Source of the DNA: Ezakiella coagulans
Lineage (GTDB): Bacteria; Bacillota; Clostridia; Tissierellales; Peptoniphilaceae
Length of the DNA: 64,000 nt
Direction of reading: 5' to 3'
Assembly: GCF_003096635.1 (NCBI RefSeq)
Contig: NZ_QEKV01000003.1
Coordinates: 124,001 to 188,000 of the forward strand
The notes under the pieces were generated by a model, which had not been told where the DNA came from, made no database searches, and worked only from the letters and a program-made list of their open reading frames with translations. The translations under genes and the position numbers were made by a program. Shown piece after piece: positions 63,015 to 64,000 of the stretch (positions within the stretch are counted from its first letter, which is position 1; every line of letters starts with the position of its first letter).

Positions 63015-64000
63015 CTATATTTCCATATATTTTCTGTCAATCTTATCCTTGAGCCACCACGAAAGTCTTCCATAAAACGAAAATTTTCCATAGTTCATGA
63101 TTGCCTTCTTGCCACCGCAATTTAAAATTTGCAAATATTTAAGCTGCGGCTCATAACTCTTCTTGTCTCCACTGTTTTTTAGTGCACTCATTAAATTCTC
63201 AAGTAGAAATGGTGCTTCTCTTATTGCAAAAACTCCTGCTTTTGTAAGATTAGGATACTTGTAAATATTCGCCGAGTCGCCCATTGAAAAAGTGCTTTCA
63301 TCGACCATAAGTCTCTCGTCGACCGTTACATAATTCCTGTTGTCAACATCAAAATCGATATATTTAACATCCACACCTTTAAAGCCTGAGGTGAGAAATA
63401 CATAGTCAAATTCGTAGTTCACGCTTTCAGTTATAATGGTGTGGTTTTTAATTTCTGTAACAAAGCTGCCTTCAACCAAATTTATATTTTTCTTGTTTAA
63501 CAACTTTCTAACTTTCTTTCTTGATTTCTCGTTAAAATTCTCCAAAATTTCACCCGAGGTTATAATTGTGATGTCGAAGTTTTTAAACGCCTCTCTGAAA
63601 GAAAATGCAAGTTCAACCCCCGACGCTCCGCCGCCTATAAAATAAATCTTTTTCACTTCATCTTTAAACCCTTTTTTTAGAAAACTCTCTTTTGTTTCAA
63701 TAAGTTCCGAAATCGGCTTCACATTTAAAACTCCGTTATCATCCACCGGAAAATTTACATTTGCCATACTCCCTAAATTGATTGACAAAAAATCATAACT
63801 GTATTCATCATTTTCTGTCGTGACCACTTTTTTATTTTTGTCAATCGATATAATCTCCTCTTCCACATAATTCACATTAGCCCGTTTGGAAAGCTCTCTA
63901 ACATCAAAAGAAATTTCATCTTCCGTATAAATCCCTTCGACAAAACCGGAGAGCATGCCCGAATAATATTGTCTTCCATAATCTGTTATAAGAGTTATAT
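63015..64000 (-). CDS. NADH dehydrogenase-like FAD oxidoreductase (cut by window edge)
   Basis: About 328 residues are visible. The frame stays open to base 64000, so the N-terminal FAD-binding GxGxxG lies outside. YYSGMLSGFVEGIYTEDEISFDV is typical of type II NADH dehydrogenase relatives, including those fused to SelD. IYFIGGGASGVELAFSF is the NAD(P)H-binding motif and FSMGDSAN the C-terminal FAD contact. It should oxidise NAD(P)H with a quinone or unknown acceptor. It heads a unit with the zinc-ribbon gene. Confidence 0.85.
   Translation of the reverse strand, partial: ITLITDYGRQYYSGMLSGFVEGIYTEDEISFDVRELSKRANVNYVEEEIISIDKNKKVVTTENDEYSYDFLSINLGSMANVNFPVDDNGVLNVKPISELIETKESFLKKGFKDEVKKIYFIGGGASGVELAFSFREAFKNFDITIITSGEILENFNEKSRKKVRKLLNKKNINLVEGSFVTEIKNHTIITESVNYEFDYVFLTSGFKGVDVKYIDFDVDNRNYVTVDERLMVDESTFSMGDSANIYKYPNLTKAGVFAIREAPFLLENLMSALKNSGDKKSYEPQLKYLQILNCGGKKAIMNYGKFSFYGRLSWWLKDKIDRKYMEI

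Noticed and set aside
1-64000. Insertion sequences, prophage or integrase genes
   Set aside because: No transposase, integrase or phage structural protein pattern was seen in any long frame.

Overview
This window looks like chromosome from a low-GC, Gram-positive, strictly fermentative anaerobe. The best fit is a Peptoniphilaceae/Tissierellia-type coccus; this is inferred from gene content and was not tested by any search. The evidence is sortase-anchored pili, a Firmicutes-type L27 precursor with its Prp protease, AGGAGG ribosome-binding sites, consensus TTGACA-N17-TATAAT promoters, and a complete glutamate-fermenting methylaspartate pathway. Nearly everything from 4.9 to 56.9 kb is on the minus strand. 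No insertion sequence, prophage or CRISPR array was seen.

Layout. 0-4 kb: the 5' part of polA, tRNA-Leu(CAA), a HicAB toxin-antitoxin pair, and rpsF-ssb-rpsR with an S6:S18-type leader. 3.9-4.9 kb: a gene-free stretch of diverged, hairpin-forming repeats that also has a relative near 1.9 kb. 4.9-23.5 kb: a pilus locus, transcribed in the order giant tip-adhesin-like protein (3577 aa, YPATG), backbone pilin (IPQTG), basal-type pilin (LPKTG), then three class C sortases. The first-transcribed sortase carries an unusual cytoplasmic tail of about 470 residues. 24-43.7 kb: housekeeping genes, namely alaS, an AI-2E-type permease, obg-yhbY-nadD-yqeK-rsfS-ridA, rplU-prp-rpmA, a ParB-like orphan, an elongation cluster (NusG-II, Gx transporter, radC, mreC, mreD, PBP2, RNase E/G-like), a uracil/xanthine permease, and cvfB. 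43.8-45.2 kb: a secreted alkaline phosphatase.

45.3-54.1 kb is the metabolic core. It encodes glutamate mutase (GlmS, GlmL, GlmE), methylaspartate ammonia-lyase, a two-subunit fumarase-like enzyme best read as mesaconase, and a three-subunit citrate-lyase-like enzyme best read as citramalate lyase. Together they would convert glutamate to acetate and pyruvate. Upstream of glmS is a strong promoter with two matching palindromes (TTCTGCAA-N15-TTGCAGAA), likely operators. 54.5-64 kb: a YgjP-like metallopeptidase, an S41 lipoprotein protease, YbjQ, a patatin-like lipase, YbaK, an L-cysteine desulfidase-like protein, a TPP riboswitch with thiC, a zinc-ribbon membrane protein, and an NADH-dehydrogenase-like flavoprotein cut by the window edge.

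The points most worth following up are: the adhesin's thioester-like domain with Ser in place of Cys; the long sortase tail; the structured repeat family at 1.7-2.0 and 4.0-4.8 kb; the glm operator array; and a nearly leaderless 22-codon ORF ahead of the uracil permease.
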